Shown: positions 8,644 to 18,462 of the stretch, one piece after another
How positions within the stretch are numbered: position 1 is the first letter of the stretch
Layout of the letters: every line of letters starts with the position of its first letter
Assembly (NCBI RefSeq): GCF_029201445.1
Contig: NZ_CP102381.1
Span: 2,108,001 to 2,172,000 of the forward strand
DNA: 64,000 nt
DNA from: Thiomicrorhabdus lithotrophica
GTDB lineage: Bacteria > Pseudomonadota > Gammaproteobacteria > Thiomicrospirales > Thiomicrospiraceae
Direction of reading: 5' to 3'
Program-made: the position numbers and the translations under genes
The notes under the pieces: model-generated
The model's input: only the letters and a program-made list of their open reading frames with translations
What the model was told of the DNA's origin: nothing
The model's database searches: none

Positions 8644-9471
8644 ATGCATTCATCTATCTGTTTTATCGGCGCAGGAAATATGGCGCAAAGCCTAATTGGT
8701 GGATTAATCGCCAGTGGTTATGACAAACAAAAAATTAGTGCTACCGACCCAACTGAATCTCAACGTAATTCAGTCACTCAAACATTTGGTATTCAATGCT
8801 TTGCAGATAACGCACAAGCCATTAACCAGGCTGATATTGTCGTTCTTGCAGTCAAACCTCAAACTCTAGAATCGGTATGCGAAAGCATCTCAGATTCGGT
8901 TCAAACCAACACACCTTTAATCATCTCTGTAGCCGCCGGTATTCGTTCAGATGACATTAATCGCTGGCTTGGCGGACAAACAGCCATTGTTAGAACCATG
9001 CCAAACACACCTGCTTTAATTCAAACGGGTGCGACAGGATTATTTGCTAATTCATTTGTGACTACGGAACAACAAAGCCAAGCAGAACACATACTACGTG
9101 CAGCGGGCATTACCGTCTGGGTAGATGAAGAAGCAAAATTGGATGCCGTTACTGCTCTTTCTGGAAGCGGTCCTGCTTACTATTTCCTATTTATGGAAGC
9201 GATGGAACAAACGGCTCAACAGCTTGGCTTAGATGAAAAAACAGCTCATTTACTGGCATTACAAACTGCGTTAGGTTCCGCTAAAATGGCATTAGAAAGT
9301 CATTTAGATTGCGCGACCTTACGCAAAAACGTAACGTCACCCAATGGTACAACTGAAAGAGCTATCCAAAGTTTTGAAAATGCTGGTTTACGCGAAATAG
9401 TTGAAAATGCAATGAAAGCGGCTCAAAACCGAGCGGTGGAACTTGCTGATGAATTAGGAGGAAAAGCTTAA
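8644..9471 (+). CDS. proC: Pyrroline-5-carboxylate reductase
   Basis: Reduces pyrroline-5-carboxylate to proline with NAD(P)H, the last step of proline synthesis. The Rossmann motif IGAGNMAQSLIGG opens the protein; the C-terminal domain carries the family signature ALSGSGPAYYFLFMEAM and VTSPNGTTERAI. ATG 8644 fits the family N-terminus, giving 275 residues, but the Shine-Dalgarno-like AGGA is unusually close to it; an upstream TTG at 8623 or 8632 cannot be excluded. The stop overlaps the first base of the yggT start, so the two are co-translated. Confidence 0.95.
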   Translation: MHSSICFIGAGNMAQSLIGGLIASGYDKQKISATDPTESQRNSVTQTFGIQCFADNAQAINQADIVVLAVKPQTLESVCESISDSVQTNTPLIISVAAGIRSDDINRWLGGQTAIVRTMPNTPALIQTGATGLFANSFVTTEQQSQAEHILRAAGITVWVDEEAKLDAVTALSGSGPAYYFLFMEAMEQTAQQLGLDEKTAHLLALQTALGSAKMALESHLDCATLRKNVTSPNGTTERAIQSFENAGLREIVENAMKAAQNRAVELADELGGKA

Positions 9472-10049
9472 TGGAACTTGCTTCACCAGTCGGTCAAGGT
9501 GGATTATTTCTGCTACAATTCATAGTTGGTTTAATCATTTTTGCACTGATGTTACGTTTCTTATTACGTGCAACCTATGCAGATTGGAACCATCCCATTG
9601 TGCAGTTTGTCGCCAAAGTCACCAACCCGTTATGCGCACCTTTAAATAAAGCCCTTCCTGCCAAAGGTCGCTGGGATTGGTCAGCCATCATTACTGCTAT
9701 CATCATTCAGGCGTTATTTGTCATTGCTATTGGCTTTTTAACGGATCGTAGCTTTGGTGTGCCATTCATTGTGCTCGCTTCTTCGACTGAGATAGTAAAC
9801 CAACTATTAGATATGATGTTTTGGTTGATTATTATTCAAGCAGTCTTGAGCTGGATTTCTCCTGGAAACAACCCTAACACAGTGATTTTTGACCAACTTA
9901 CTCAGCCAATTTTAGCCCCATTTAGACGGTTAGTTCCTCCAATGGGAGGCATCGATTTAACACCAATTGTTGCGATTTTAGCAATTAAGCTATTTCAAAT
10001 CGTTGTTGTCGGTTCTATAACCCAAGCTGCCCAGCAAATGATAGGTTAA
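9471..10049 (+). CDS. yggT: YggT family integral membrane protein
   Basis: A 192-residue protein of two YGGT repeats, each a pair of hydrophobic helices followed by an amphipathic stretch: [17 protein letters not shown] near residue 17 and [17 protein letters not shown] near 108, each with a following NP and PxRR/LNK motif ([17 protein letters not shown]). It is an inner-membrane protein of uncertain function linked to osmotic shock and turgor in other bacteria. The start overlaps proC by one base and the gene is followed four bases later by metX, so it lies in the proC-yggT-metX-metW transcript. Confidence 0.92.
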   Translation: MELASPVGQGGLFLLQFIVGLIIFALMLRFLLRATYADWNHPIVQFVAKVTNPLCAPLNKALPAKGRWDWSAIITAIIIQALFVIAIGFLTDRSFGVPFIVLASSTEIVNQLLDMMFWLIIIQAVLSWISPGNNPNTVIFDQLTQPILAPFRRLVPPMGGIDLTPIVAILAIKLFQIVVVGSITQAAQQMIG

Positions 10050-10053
10050 ATTA

Positions 10054-11211
10054 ATGAGTCAAGATTTAGGTGTCATTACTCCGCAACTACTTCATGTGGA
10101 AACCCCATTAAACTTAACCAGCGGCAAGGTTTTACCTCGCTATGACTTAATCTATGAAACCTATGGTGAATTGAATGCCGATGCTTCAAACGCCATACTG
10201 GTGTGTCATGCATTAAGTGGAGACCATCATGTTGCTGGCGAAGATGCCAACGGTAAAATAGGTTGGTGGAATGGTTATATTGGTCCGGGTAAGCCCATTG
10301 ATACCAATCAGTTCTTTGTTGTTTGTTCAAACAACCTTGGTGGCTGCAGCGGCAGTACAGGCCCTGCCTCAATTAACCCAGAAACCAACAAAGTTTACGG
10401 CCCGGATTTTCCGATGGTGACTTGTCGTGATTGGGTCAATAGTCAGAATGAATTGCGTAAACACCTGGGTATTGACCAATGGGCTGCCTTAGTCGGCGGT
10501 TCTATGGGGGGCATGCAAGTTTTACAGTGGGCGATTGATTATCCTGATAAATTGCGCCATGCACTCGTCATAGCTGCCGCACCTAAACTTTCTGCACAAA
10601 ACATTGCTTTTAATGCTGTTGCACGCAGCGCAATTATGAGTGATCCGGAATTTCATGAAGGTCGCTTTATTGAAAAAGATAGCATTCCTAAACAAGGCTT
10701 AGCTTTAGCAAGAATGCTCGGGCACTTAACTTATCTATCTGATGACATGATGGGCTCAAAGTTTGGTCGTGAATTACGCCAAGAAGAGCTGCAATATAAT
10801 TACGGGCCACAGTTTCAGGTAGAAAGTTACTTAAGCTATCAAGGTGAAAAATTTGCCACTAAACAAAACTTTGATGCCAATACCTACTTATTGATGACCA
10901 AAGCTTTAGATTATTTTGACCCTGCTGCAGAGTTTGACCACGATTTAACTAAAGCACTCGCTAAGGCAACGGCTAAATTTTTAGTGGTTTCATTTACGAC
11001 AGACTGGCGTTTTTCACCAGAACGTTCCCATGAAATTGTTAAAGCTCTGCTAGATAACGATGCCAATGTGAGTTATGCCGAGGTGGAATCACAACATGGT
11101 CACGATGCATTTTTACTGCCTAATGAACATTATGAGGGCGTATTTAGAGCTTATATGCAAAAACTGACCGATGAATTAGCTGTCGCACCGCAAGATGGAG
11201 AACAGGAATGA
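10054..11211 (+). CDS. metX: Homoserine O-acyltransferase (MetX type)
   Basis: An alpha/beta-hydrolase-fold enzyme of 385 residues that acylates homoserine to start methionine synthesis. The nucleophile elbow is GGSMGGMQ (Ser about 149), with the catalytic Asp in FTTDWRFSP and His in [11 protein letters not shown]. The N-terminal block [12 protein letters not shown] and [12 protein letters not shown] are family hallmarks. MetX proteins may use acetyl-CoA or succinyl-CoA; many gammaproteobacterial ones prefer succinyl-CoA, so I leave the donor open. The last four bases overlap metW, the usual arrangement, implying coupled expression. Confidence 0.94.
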   Translation: MSQDLGVITPQLLHVETPLNLTSGKVLPRYDLIYETYGELNADASNAILVCHALSGDHHVAGEDANGKIGWWNGYIGPGKPIDTNQFFVVCSNNLGGCSGSTGPASINPETNKVYGPDFPMVTCRDWVNSQNELRKHLGIDQWAALVGGSMGGMQVLQWAIDYPDKLRHALVIAAAPKLSAQNIAFNAVARSAIMSDPEFHEGRFIEKDSIPKQGLALARMLGHLTYLSDDMMGSKFGRELRQEELQYNYGPQFQVESYLSYQGEKFATKQNFDANTYLLMTKALDYFDPAAEFDHDLTKALAKATAKFLVVSFTTDWRFSPERSHEIVKALLDNDANVSYAEVESQHGHDAFLLPNEHYEGVFRAYMQKLTDELAVAPQDGEQE

Positions 11212-11819
11212 GCAACATATCTCCAGAATTTAAACTGATCTCTGACTGGATTACACCGAATAGCCGCGTGCTTGATTTAGGGTGTGGTGATGGTCAACTC
11301 TTAAAGCATCTAACCGATACCTACTCTATTACAGGCTATGGAATGGAGATAGATCCTCAAAAGAATATACAAGCCATGAACAAAGGCATAAATGTTATTC
11401 AGAGTGATTTAAACAGTCATGACATTTGCGAATATTTTGATAAAGACTCGTTCGATTTTGTCATTATGACTCAAGCGCTTCAAGTGGTGAGCCGTCCAGA
11501 CATATTATTAGATGACATGTTAGCCGTTGGTAAACAGTGTATTATTACCTTCCCTAATTTTGGTCATTGGCGCATGCGATTACAACTCTTAGCAAAAGGT
11601 CGCATGCCTGAGACTGACACCCTGCCTTATCACTGGTATGACACGCCAAACATTCACATGTGTACCTTCAACGATTTTGAAGACTTATGTGAAGAAAAAG
11701 GGCTTGAAGTCGTTGCTAGAACCGTTGTTAACGCCGAACACCAAAGCTCGTTAGGCATGAGAATTGCCCCAAACTGGTTAGGTGAAGTCGCTTTATATAA
11801 AGTTCAAAAAAAGGCCTAA
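11208..11819 (+). CDS. metW: Methionine biosynthesis protein MetW
   Basis: A SAM-dependent methyltransferase-fold protein of 203 residues found next to metX in many Proteobacteria and thought to support its activity. Motif I is [12 protein letters not shown] (about residues 20-31), and later family blocks are [51 protein letters not shown] 11208 overlaps the metX stop and has GGAGAACAGG upstream. No methyl acceptor is known. The operon appears to end here; a long palindrome lies 42 bases downstream. Confidence 0.94.
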   Translation: MSNISPEFKLISDWITPNSRVLDLGCGDGQLLKHLTDTYSITGYGMEIDPQKNIQAMNKGINVIQSDLNSHDICEYFDKDSFDFVIMTQALQVVSRPDILLDDMLAVGKQCIITFPNFGHWRMRLQLLAKGRMPETDTLPYHWYDTPNIHMCTFNDFEDLCEEKGLEVVARTVVNAEHQSSLGMRIAPNWLGEVALYKVQKKA

Positions 11820-11860
11820 TCTTTAACCCAAGTTAATCCTTTCAAATAACCAGGTTTTGT

Positions 11861-11882
11861 AAGTTACCAGGCCTGGTAACTT
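11861..11882. repeat. Longest palindrome copy, 22 bp (copy 4)
   Basis: Contains TACCAGGCCTGGTA at 11865-11878, and the symmetry continues to AAGT on the left and ACTT on the right, making 22 perfect bases. It lies between metW and the following GGDEF-EAL gene. Confidence 0.9.
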
Positions 11883-12032
11883 TGCCAAATCTTACCATCA
11901 TGATTCTACTAGCGAATTGATGCCTACTCAGCTCAAACACATAAGCAAAACATGATACTCCAACCTGTTTCTTCCAGTTTTTATATACTCTCATTAAAGA
12001 AGTAACTCTCTCTATAACCGCGGTAACAAAAC

Positions 12033-14399
12033 TTGAAACGACTTCTCTCCTCTAAACTCATCTTAGTTGGCTATGCACTCATAGCAGTTTTTTTACTGCT
12101 TAGCATTCAAGTTTTTGAGAGCAATGACGCGAAATTGGAAAAGCACTATAAGAAACTCTTAGTCAGCCAACAGCAAGTTCATTTGATCCAGCAAATGCAA
12201 TTACATGCTAAAAACCGGTTAATTTTACTCTCTCAAGCGCTTATTGAGGAGGACCCTTTTATACAGGATGAATATATTCAACAGCTATTCATTGAGGGAG
12301 AAAATTTTATCCGAACCCGTCGCATACTACTTCAATCTGGTTTAAACAAAGAACAACAACAAATTATTGATAATCAATATAACAATATAGAAAATAATGG
12401 TTCTCGCCAAAACGATGCTACTGATTTGATTTTAGATGGTAAACGCAAAACAGCTGAGGCTTTATTACTTAAGACAATACCGATTCAAACTGAAACTTTA
12501 AATAATATCTTGATGGTATCTAAAACCCTCTATATAAATTCGAAAACAGCAGAAAAAGAATATCAAGAAGTCTTAGAAAAAGATGAATATTTTTCTAGTT
12601 TACTTCACCTTAGCTTACTCGTTTCAATACTCATATTGGCTTTTTACAGTTACCGACAAGCTCGGAAAATAGAGACCAAACAAAAAAATGAAGTGCAAAC
12701 TTTAGCCAAAAAAGTCGGTAACCAAACTTATATTAATGCGTTAGATGCGCATATATTGCATGCGGTCGATGAATATATCGTTTTAGTCAATTTTAAAGGC
12801 CAATTTATTAGAATGAATCCAAGTTTAGAGAATTTATTCGAACTGCCACTTTTGCATAAAATCAACAACATTTGGACTCTATTACAGCAGAGCTCTTCTA
12901 AAACAATATCCAAAAAAACAATCACCCAGCAGATATCAGAGAATGGTATATGGAAACAAGAACTTGAATTAAACGAGCCTTTTAATTGCTATTCTTTATG
13001 TGAAATAAGCACGTTCCAATCCGATGAGATTAAAGAGGCATCCTATTTATTAGTGATAAAAGACATTACTGAATTGAAACAAACGCAAGAAGCCTTAGAA
13101 ATACAAGCCAACTTTGATGCAGTAACTGAACTCCCGAATCGACACTTCTTTCAAAAAACTTTATCCGACTATACAGAAACTCAAAACCAAACCTTAGCGG
13201 TACTATATATTGATCTGGATGACTTTAAAAATGTAAATGATTCTTTGGGACATCATTACGGAGATCAGCTGTTAAACTTTGTGAGCGAACGTATGCAAAG
13301 CGTTCTATTTGAATTCTATTTTAATCACTTTCATCTAGCACGCATTGGTGGCGATGAATTTGCAATTATTTTAATGCTAGAAGCCTCTAGCTTAAAAGAA
13401 GAGAGCCAAACCTTAGCTAACTTGATAATCAAAACGGTCAGCGAACCTTATGATATTTCAAATAACATAATAGAAATTGGTTGTAGCATAGGTATTGCCC
13501 TTTACCCTGAGCAGGCCGACAATGCTATAAAGTTAATGCGCCATGCCGACTTAGCAATGTATCATGCCAAACATAATGGGAAGCAGAGATCCATTCTTTT
13601 CAATTCAAATATTGAAAAAGATTTAGAACAAAAAATTATCCTAAAAAATCGAATAGAAACCGCCTTAACTGATAACGAATTCATTTTACATTTTCAACCA
13701 CAATACAATCTAAAAACCATGGAAATTATTGGCCTTGAAGCCCTAATTCGTTGGAATAGTGATGAAGTTTGTTATCGACCGGATGAATTTATTCCATTTG
13801 CAGAACAACAAGGTCTTATCCATTTAATAGACAACTATGTGATTAAAATGGCCTGTCAACAAATTGCCAATTGGCAACAACAAAATATTCATGTACCTAG
13901 AGTTGCCATCAATATATCAAGTCAGCAGATAAACTCTAAAACCATCTTAAAATTAATAGACAACGAGATTGTTAACCATAATTTAACAGGTGCAAACCTT
14001 GAGTTAGAAATAACCGAATATTCACTGGTAGAAAGCCTTAAAAAAGAAGGTAAGCAAGATTCTTGGTTATCACATTTACACCAAAAAGGCATACATATCT
14101 CCATAGATGACTTTGGAACTGGATACTCATCACTCAGTTATTTACAGCATATGAATATCAATAGAATCAAAATTGACCGCAGCTTCATTGAAGAAATGAC
14201 GCACGAAAAAGACAGTCAAAGCATTGTTTCTAGTATTATCGCTTTAGGGCACAATGTGAATGCTACCGTTCTAGCCGAGGGGATTGAAACCGAAGAGCAG
14301 CGTCGATTATTAATTAGTCTATCTTGTGATGAAGGACAAGGTTATCTCATGAATAAACCCTTACCTCCAGAAGATATTGCAAAGCTACTGACCTCTTAG
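12033..14399 (+). CDS. Membrane GGDEF-EAL dual c-di-GMP protein
   Basis: A 788-residue inner-membrane sensor that may make or degrade c-di-GMP. Order: helix 1 (about 7-27), a helical periplasmic segment to about 185, helix 2 (about 190-208), a PAS-like domain (about 235-350, FIRMNPSLENLF), GGDEF (about 355-520) and EAL (about 530-785). The cyclase motif is intact (ARIGGDEFAI) but no RxxD inhibitory site precedes it. The EAL motif (LEALIRW), DDFGTGYSS and EGIE are all present, so phosphodiesterase activity is plausible. No ATG lies near the N-terminus; TTG 12033 is the apparent start with only a weak ribosome site. The gene stands alone. Confidence 0.9.
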   Translation: MKRLLSSKLILVGYALIAVFLLLSIQVFESNDAKLEKHYKKLLVSQQQVHLIQQMQLHAKNRLILLSQALIEEDPFIQDEYIQQLFIEGENFIRTRRILLQSGLNKEQQQIIDNQYNNIENNGSRQNDATDLILDGKRKTAEALLLKTIPIQTETLNNILMVSKTLYINSKTAEKEYQEVLEKDEYFSSLLHLSLLVSILILAFYSYRQARKIETKQKNEVQTLAKKVGNQTYINALDAHILHAVDEYIVLVNFKGQFIRMNPSLENLFELPLLHKINNIWTLLQQSSSKTISKKTITQQISENGIWKQELELNEPFNCYSLCEISTFQSDEIKEASYLLVIKDITELKQTQEALEIQANFDAVTELPNRHFFQKTLSDYTETQNQTLAVLYIDLDDFKNVNDSLGHHYGDQLLNFVSERMQSVLFEFYFNHFHLARIGGDEFAIILMLEASSLKEESQTLANLIIKTVSEPYDISNNIIEIGCSIGIALYPEQADNAIKLMRHADLAMYHAKHNGKQRSILFNSNIEKDLEQKIILKNRIETALTDNEFILHFQPQYNLKTMEIIGLEALIRWNSDEVCYRPDEFIPFAEQQGLIHLIDNYVIKMACQQIANWQQQNIHVPRVAINISSQQINSKTILKLIDNEIVNHNLTGANLELEITEYSLVESLKKEGKQDSWLSHLHQKGIHISIDDFGTGYSSLSYLQHMNINRIKIDRSFIEEMTHEKDSQSIVSSIIALGHNVNATVLAEGIETEEQRRLLISLSCDEGQGYLMNKPLPPEDIAKLLTS

Positions 14400-14485
14400 A
14401 ACCACACTTTTAGCCATTTTAAGTTCTACTAAGCCTTACGTTCATACAATAGCTAATATAATAAATTAACAAAACACATCTTATT

Positions 14486-14504
14486 GAGAATTGTTTTCAT
14501 TTAC
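14486..14504. promoter_or_regulatory. Fur-box-like operator before feoABC
   Basis: GAGAATTGTTTTCATTTAC matches the 19-bp Fur consensus GATAATGATAATCATTATC at about two thirds of positions, with the right half best. A second similar stretch (AATAATCATCATT) lies just before feoA. Position upstream of a ferrous-iron operon supports the call. Confidence 0.55.
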
Positions 14505-14557
14505 AATTAGGCTTAATTTTGCTATCCTAGCAACAAATAATCATCATTTGAAATCTT

Positions 14558-14800
14558 ATGTCAACACCTCCACATTCAACACCTCTATCGCAATGCCATA
14601 CTGGTCAAGTTAGTCAAATTGTTGCCTTAAACGGTAATTTAGAAATCAAAATGCGCTTAATTAACTTAGGTTTTCATACCCATAGCGTGGTAGAGATGAT
14701 TTTAACTCGAGGACAAAACCTTGTTGTTAGTGTTGATGGTAGTCGTTTTGCCATCGACAAAAAAATTGCAGAATTTATTCAGGTAGAACCGTTAGCATGA
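14558..14800 (+). CDS. feoA: Ferrous iron transport protein A
   Basis: An 80-residue SH3-like cytoplasmic protein needed for Fe(II) uptake through FeoB. The family pattern is visible: GQVSQIVALNGNLEIKMRLINLGFHTHSVVEMI, then a beta strand pair ending GSRFAIDKKIAEFIQV. Its stop overlaps the feoB start by four bases (ATGA). A Fur-like box lies about 55 bases upstream of the start, so expression probably rises when iron is scarce. Confidence 0.92.
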   Translation: MSTPPHSTPLSQCHTGQVSQIVALNGNLEIKMRLINLGFHTHSVVEMILTRGQNLVVSVDGSRFAIDKKIAEFIQVEPLA

Positions 14801-17130
14801 CCGTCATTAAACCCAAAATTAAATATAAAAAACAAGCCCAGCCTGGAAAACATGCCTACCAAATAGGGTTAATAGGGAATCCTAACTGCGGTAAAACCAC
14901 TCTATTTAACAGATTAACAGGTGCTCAACAAACCACAGGTAACTGGCCTGGCGTTACGGTTGAACAGAAATCTGGCTATTTTGAATTAAATGATAAGTCG
15001 TATCATTTAATCGATTTGCCAGGAGTATATAGTTTAGACCAATCCATTCATTCAGGCTTAGATGAAAAGGTTGCTACTGACTATTTACAATGCCAACCCG
15101 CTGATTTGATTTTAAATATTGTCGATGCTACGAGCTTAGAGCGCCAACTATTTTTAACCGCGCAATTACTGCACATGGGGCTGCCTGTTGTCGTCGTTCT
15201 TAACCGCATGGATTTACTTCAAGAGCGTAACTTACGAATTGATGTTGATAAGCTATCAGAGCAACTTGGTTGTCCAGTTGTCCCCGTATCTGCATACTAC
15301 AATAAAGGCATAGACCAGCTTAAACAGCATTTACCCCAAATGCTAAATAAACACTCAGACCTCCATTTTGACCTTCCTAAGGTACTGCATAACTCGGTTC
15401 ATGCAGTAAGGGACGAACAGAAAAATTCGGATTCTGATTCTTGCTGGAAAACGCTGCAGATGCTTATAGAGCCGAGCTTTGCTCCATTAGAATTACAGAG
15501 TTTCTGTCTAGCAGAAAAGAAAAAGCTTGAAACACACTACCAAGAAGATTTAGCGCTAATTGCCGCTGACTTATATTTTCAGTATGCTCATGATGCAACC
15601 CATTCTAGCCAAGAAAACACCGATCAATTTACCCGTAACACAACCGATAGAATTGACCGCTGGACACTTCACCCTCTTTTTGGAATGCCAATATTCTTAG
15701 GCATAATGTATCTTGTTTTTGCGCTCTCGATTACCGTGGGGAATGCCTTTTTAGATTTCTTTGATTTAGGAGCACAAGCCCTGTTTGTGGATGGCCCATC
15801 GGCTTTATTAAGTTCTATCGATGCTCCAAGCTGGCTTATCGCCTTCCTGGCTCAAGGTATTGGCGGCGGAATGCAAGTAGTCGCTACGTTTATTCCAGTT
15901 ATTGGAGCACTTTTTCTGCTGTTATCTATTATGGAAGAAACTGGCTATATGCAAAGAGCGGCCTTAATTATGGATGGTTTGATGCGTCGCCTGGGCCTTT
16001 CCGGTCAGGCCTTTATACCTTTAGTCGTTGGGTTTGGCTGCAATATTCCTGCCGTTCTGGCTAGTCGAACCCTTCCAGACCAACGTGACCGCATTATGAC
16101 CATTATGATGACGCCATTTATGTCTTGCAGCGCCCGTTTAACCGTTTACGTTATGTTTGCTACGGCTTTCTTTAGTGATAATGCGGCGTTAATCGTATTC
16201 TCGCTCTATTTAGTTGGGATTTTAGCCGCTATCTTAACTGCGCTTATCCTAAAGAAAACATTATTACCAGGTGAAGCGCCATCACTCTTAATGGAGCTAC
16301 CTATTTACCATAAACCAGCCATTATTAACGTGCTACTAAATACAAGAAACAAGCTTAAAAGTTTTATTTTGGATGCCGGTAAAATTATTGTATTGGTTGT
16401 TTTAGTATTAAACTTCTTCAATAGCCTAGGTACAGATGGTAGCTTTGGACATGAAAACCAATCAACCTCGGTATTAAGTACTGTGGCTAAGGCCGCAACG
16501 CCAATCGTAGAGCCTTTAGGTATTACTGAAGAGAACTGGCCAGCTACTGTTGGGTTATTTACAGGCCTGCTAGCCAAAGAAGTAGTCGTTGGCTCTTTAG
16601 ATGCGTTATATCAAAGTTCTTCAATTGAAGAGGTTGATGCGGATGAATATCAATTTGTTGCAGCCTTACAAGAAGCACTATCCACCATTCCTGAAAATGT
16701 TTCAAATATCTTTTATGACATTCAAGACCCTCTGGGCCTACAGTCTATTGAAGATGTTGCCGATAAAAGTGCGATTGCTGAAGATCAAGGTTTCACCCTA
16801 TCAACATTAGACAAAATGGCAAACTATTTTGATGGCCAGATAGGTGCCTACGCCTATCTGCTTTTAATCCTACTATACTTTCCTTGTGTGGCAACCTTTG
16901 GTGCGATTAAACAAGAACTCGGATGGCGCTGGGCATTATACAGTGGGAGTTGGAGCATGTTCCTAGGCTACAGTGTTGCCGTAGGCTTTTATCAAACCGT
17001 AACCTATGCACAACACCCTCAACAGACTCTAACCTGGCTAGCGTTAATTGCTCTCGCTTTTGCAATACTCTACGGTGCTTTGTGGCAGCAAGGAAAACCC
17101 TATCGGATAACTAAAGCAACGCAAAATTAA
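14797..17130 (+). CDS. feoB: Ferrous iron transporter FeoB
   Basis: A 777-residue inner-membrane Fe(II) transporter. The N-terminal G domain has G1 GNPNCGKTT (about 28-36), the G2 Thr region TGNWPGVTVE, G3 DLPGVYSL and G4-like NRMD (a variant of NKxD, as also seen in other FeoB proteins). A helical GDI region follows and the membrane part starts near residue 300, with the two Gate motifs recognisable around GCNIPAVLASRTL and MTPFMSCSARLTVYVMF, and the conserved KEVVVGSLDALY further on. A soluble loop of about 70 residues interrupts the later helices. It lies between feoA and feoC in a three-gene operon. Confidence 0.97.
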   Translation: MTVIKPKIKYKKQAQPGKHAYQIGLIGNPNCGKTTLFNRLTGAQQTTGNWPGVTVEQKSGYFELNDKSYHLIDLPGVYSLDQSIHSGLDEKVATDYLQCQPADLILNIVDATSLERQLFLTAQLLHMGLPVVVVLNRMDLLQERNLRIDVDKLSEQLGCPVVPVSAYYNKGIDQLKQHLPQMLNKHSDLHFDLPKVLHNSVHAVRDEQKNSDSDSCWKTLQMLIEPSFAPLELQSFCLAEKKKLETHYQEDLALIAADLYFQYAHDATHSSQENTDQFTRNTTDRIDRWTLHPLFGMPIFLGIMYLVFALSITVGNAFLDFFDLGAQALFVDGPSALLSSIDAPSWLIAFLAQGIGGGMQVVATFIPVIGALFLLLSIMEETGYMQRAALIMDGLMRRLGLSGQAFIPLVVGFGCNIPAVLASRTLPDQRDRIMTIMMTPFMSCSARLTVYVMFATAFFSDNAALIVFSLYLVGILAAILTALILKKTLLPGEAPSLLMELPIYHKPAIINVLLNTRNKLKSFILDAGKIIVLVVLVLNFFNSLGTDGSFGHENQSTSVLSTVAKAATPIVEPLGITEENWPATVGLFTGLLAKEVVVGSLDALYQSSSIEEVDADEYQFVAALQEALSTIPENVSNIFYDIQDPLGLQSIEDVADKSAIAEDQGFTLSTLDKMANYFDGQIGAYAYLLLILLYFPCVATFGAIKQELGWRWALYSGSWSMFLGYSVAVGFYQTVTYAQHPQQTLTWLALIALAFAILYGALWQQGKPYRITKATQN

Positions 17131-17145
17131 TCTGCTGGAGGTGGC

Positions 17146-17424
17146 ATGATTTTATTAGACTTAAAACGTTACATTAAACAACATCAGCGCGTCACCTTGA
17201 AAGATATTAGATACCATTTTGACCTTGATGAGCCTGCTGCCATTGGCTTAATGGAACCCTTATTACAGCAAGGTTATATTCAAGAACTAGCAAATACCCC
17301 TGCTGCTGAATCTTGCTCTACAGGCAAATGCTCAACTAATTGTCACCAAATCAGTAAGGGCGCTGAGTTTCAATGGGTTGACAAACCTCTAAAACCGCTA
17401 TCAATTCCAGTACAAATTATTTAG
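17146..17424 (+). CDS. feoC: FeoC-like winged-helix protein
   Basis: A 92-residue protein with an N-terminal winged-helix pattern (LKRYIKQHQRVTLKDIRYHFDLDEPAAIGLMEPLLQQGYI) and a cysteine cluster C-STGK-C-STN-C around residue 64, as in FeoC proteins proposed to bind an iron-sulfur cluster or to regulate FeoB stability. GGAGG lies four bases before ATG 17146. Third gene of the feo operon, 15 bases after feoB. Confidence 0.85.
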   Translation: MILLDLKRYIKQHQRVTLKDIRYHFDLDEPAAIGLMEPLLQQGYIQELANTPAAESCSTGKCSTNCHQISKGAEFQWVDKPLKPLSIPVQII

Positions 17425-17470
17425 AATAGTATAAGTACTTTACTTATCATTCCTGGAGCATATTAAATAA

Positions 17471-18418
17471 ATGAATAAATGGTTTAGAAAAGGTAATGCA
17501 CGCCGTTATCATCGTATTGATATGCCTACGCGTTTTTTTATTATGCCAAGCTCCCCTATTAAAGATCGTGAAATTTATGCAACTGGTGCGGACTACTTTC
17601 CTACAAACTATGTCAACATGATTAAAGGCCGTAAATACGACACAATCAATTCGGTTGGAAAAATCAAAGAACAGAATGAACTGATTACAGAAATATTTAA
17701 TGAAGTTATTGAAGATATCGAATTTTTTGGTGAATGTACTAAAAAAATCTCTAAAGGTATCAGTCCTAAAAATGACGCCACTTGTTGGTCAACAGTCAAT
17801 GAAAAGCTAAAAGGGCTTCACTCCATTCATCGTATCCAGGCATCATCCCCCAAGACTTTTCAATACCTTTCAATGATAGAAGAAAAGTATTTAAGTTTTT
17901 TAAAACGAATGGTTGAAAGCATTAACAAATCAACACCAGAAAATTTTGAGGTAAGTGGACATTTACCTATAGGTTTTAAGCTCGATGAAATGATGGCGAT
18001 TTTTCAACAACCTAAATTCGCAAAAATTCCACTTGTTCAGGCGATTTTACATCTATCAGAATATTTAGATGCTTATCTCGATATCTATCGACAAATAAAT
18101 GATGACAACTACCTCAAACAATTTCCACAAGAGTGGCCATTAGAAGAAGCCAATGTCAGCGCCAGTGGTATAGCTGTATATCTTCCAAAACGCTTTGATG
18201 TGTATTCAAAAGTAGATGTTTATCTGTACTTTGAAGAGGATAATAAAATTCTAAATTTTGACGGCAGCGTTGTTGATTTACGCGATGATAATGAGCGCCA
18301 AAAACAACGTATTGCCATTAACTTTGATTTTCCAGATGGAACAGACCAGAACTATTTTCAGCAACAGATTCAAAAACAAGAAGTTAAAGAGTGCATGAAG
18401 TTTGCTTTGTATTCGTAA
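17471..18418 (+). CDS. PilZ-like protein with a large helical insert
   Basis: A 315-residue cytoplasmic protein. The N-terminus has RRYHRID (11-17), like the c-di-GMP-binding RxxxR arm of PilZ domains, but the matching N/DxSxxG motif (NVSASG) appears only at about 228-233, followed by beta-strand-like sequence with VDVYLYF. About 200 mostly helical residues lie between. The gene at 18944 has the same layout (RRFFR at 5-9, NLSAGG at 219-224). I infer a split PilZ receptor family; binding has not been shown. It may be cotranscribed with the small gene that follows. Confidence 0.7.
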   Translation: MNKWFRKGNARRYHRIDMPTRFFIMPSSPIKDREIYATGADYFPTNYVNMIKGRKYDTINSVGKIKEQNELITEIFNEVIEDIEFFGECTKKISKGISPKNDATCWSTVNEKLKGLHSIHRIQASSPKTFQYLSMIEEKYLSFLKRMVESINKSTPENFEVSGHLPIGFKLDEMMAIFQQPKFAKIPLVQAILHLSEYLDAYLDIYRQINDDNYLKQFPQEWPLEEANVSASGIAVYLPKRFDVYSKVDVYLYFEEDNKILNFDGSVVDLRDDNERQKQRIAINFDFPDGTDQNYFQQQIQKQEVKECMKFALYS

Positions 18419-18462
18419 ATCGCACTACCACCATCTTAAATACCGACGAGAAAAAATAACTT

